A program made the position numbers and the translations under genes. A DNA stretch of 64,000 nucleotides. It comes from Bacteroidales bacterium (GTDB lineage Bacteria; Bacteroidota; Bacteroidia; Bacteroidales; UBA7960). Numbering within the stretch: position 1 is the stretch's first letter; every line of letters starts with the position of its first letter. Below, one piece after another: positions 63,891 through 64,000 of the stretch. The notes under the pieces were generated by a model that was not told the origin of the DNA, ran no database searches, and saw only the letters and a program-made list of their open reading frames with translations. The stretch spans positions 92,150 to 156,149 of the forward strand of contig SKRM01000026.1 of assembly GCA_007118495.1 (NCBI GenBank). The letters run 5' to 3'.

Positions 63891-64000
63891 ATGTATTGCC
63901 GAAAGTTGCGCGTCATCCAGTTCAGGAACATCCATGAGCTCACATTGGAGTTCTCCGGAAAATTCAATTGTTTTGCCGGCCACAACGGGGCCGGCAAAAC
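63891..64000 (+). CDS. recF: RecF-like DNA replication and repair protein (partial)
   Basis: The window ends within this gene: 36 residues are visible. They read as a RecF start (MYCRKLRVIQFRNIHELTLE) followed by the Walker A loop GHNGAGKT at 30-37. RecF loads RecA at single-strand gaps. Other ABC-type ATPases begin similarly, so the identity rests on the start and on Walker A only. It begins 10 bases after fabG. Confidence 0.75.
   Translation, partial: MYCRKLRVIQFRNIHELTLEFSGKFNCFAGHNGAGK

Noticed and set aside
1..64000. Mobile elements, CRISPR arrays, tRNA or rRNA genes
   Set aside because: No direct-repeat arrays, transposase or integrase motifs, or tRNA-like cloverleaf sequences were noticed by eye; a tRNAscan or CRISPR finder run could confirm.

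Overview
The window looks like a chromosomal segment of a Bacteroidota bacterium, most likely an environmental member of the class Bacteroidia (the order is inference). Supporting signs are a complete Bat (aerotolerance) operon, two TonB-dependent receptors with N-terminal carboxypeptidase-like domains, a secreted protein with a type IX secretion C-terminal sorting domain, the Bacteroidota-type omega subunit, and several intergenic sites fitting the Bacteroidota promoter (TTTG at -33, TAnnTTTG at -7). Shine-Dalgarno sequences are mostly absent. No tRNA, rRNA, CRISPR array, insertion sequence, integrase or phage gene was seen, so the segment reads as stable core chromosome.

Layout. 1-1786 (+): transketolase C-terminus, then an ECF sigma factor, a membrane anti-sigma-like protein and a Spy/CpxP-like periplasmic protein. 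1790-10075 (-): the moxR-DUF58-membrane protein-batA-batB-batC-batD-batE operon. 10210-13837 (+): an ABC transporter with a YtrA-type GntR repressor, a clear promoter and a probable operator, then a GIN-domain protein and a FkbM methyltransferase. 13891-17789 (-): TPR protein and gyrA. 17950-20670 (+): clpC with promoter and terminator. 20689-24381 (-): acyl-CoA dehydrogenase with etfA and etfB. 24430-30416 (-): bamD, rpoZ, coaBC, a DUF4835 gene, recN and fabI. 30436-31161 (-): LiaF-like membrane protein. 31346-38963 (+): TonB receptor, lipoprotein, M55 D-aminopeptidase, M20 amidohydrolase, alanine racemase and threonine aldolase. 38968-42106 (-): prmC, a DUF1343 (NamZ-like) hydrolase, lipA and a 46-residue lipoprotein. 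42203-42501 (-): a small protein gene with its own terminator. 42697-43998 (+): sucC. 44042-51018 (+): a three-gene cell-surface locus. 51113-54085 (+): gcvT, comB and a zinc-dependent phospholipase C-like protein. 54180-63065 (+): a glycogen/alpha-glucan cluster ending in a 1428-residue glycogen synthase-phosphorylase fusion. 63134-64000 (+): fabG and the start of recF.

How the genes fit together. Three themes recur: envelope biogenesis and stress (Bat, ECF trio, BamD, LiaF-like, NamZ-like, M55/M20/Alr), acyl and lipoyl metabolism (FabI, FabG, acyl-CoA dehydrogenase with ETF, LipA, GcvT, SucC), and alpha-glucan storage. The least explained part is 44172-50943: a type IX-exported protein with three repeated domains resembling OB folds, a TonB receptor without a SusD, and a lipoprotein built of a repeated segment I do not recognise. 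Most other regions are ordinary Bacteroidota housekeeping. Eleven start codons were moved from the longest open frame to an internal ATG because the longer form began with TTG or GTG, overlapped a neighbour, or added residues unlike the family.
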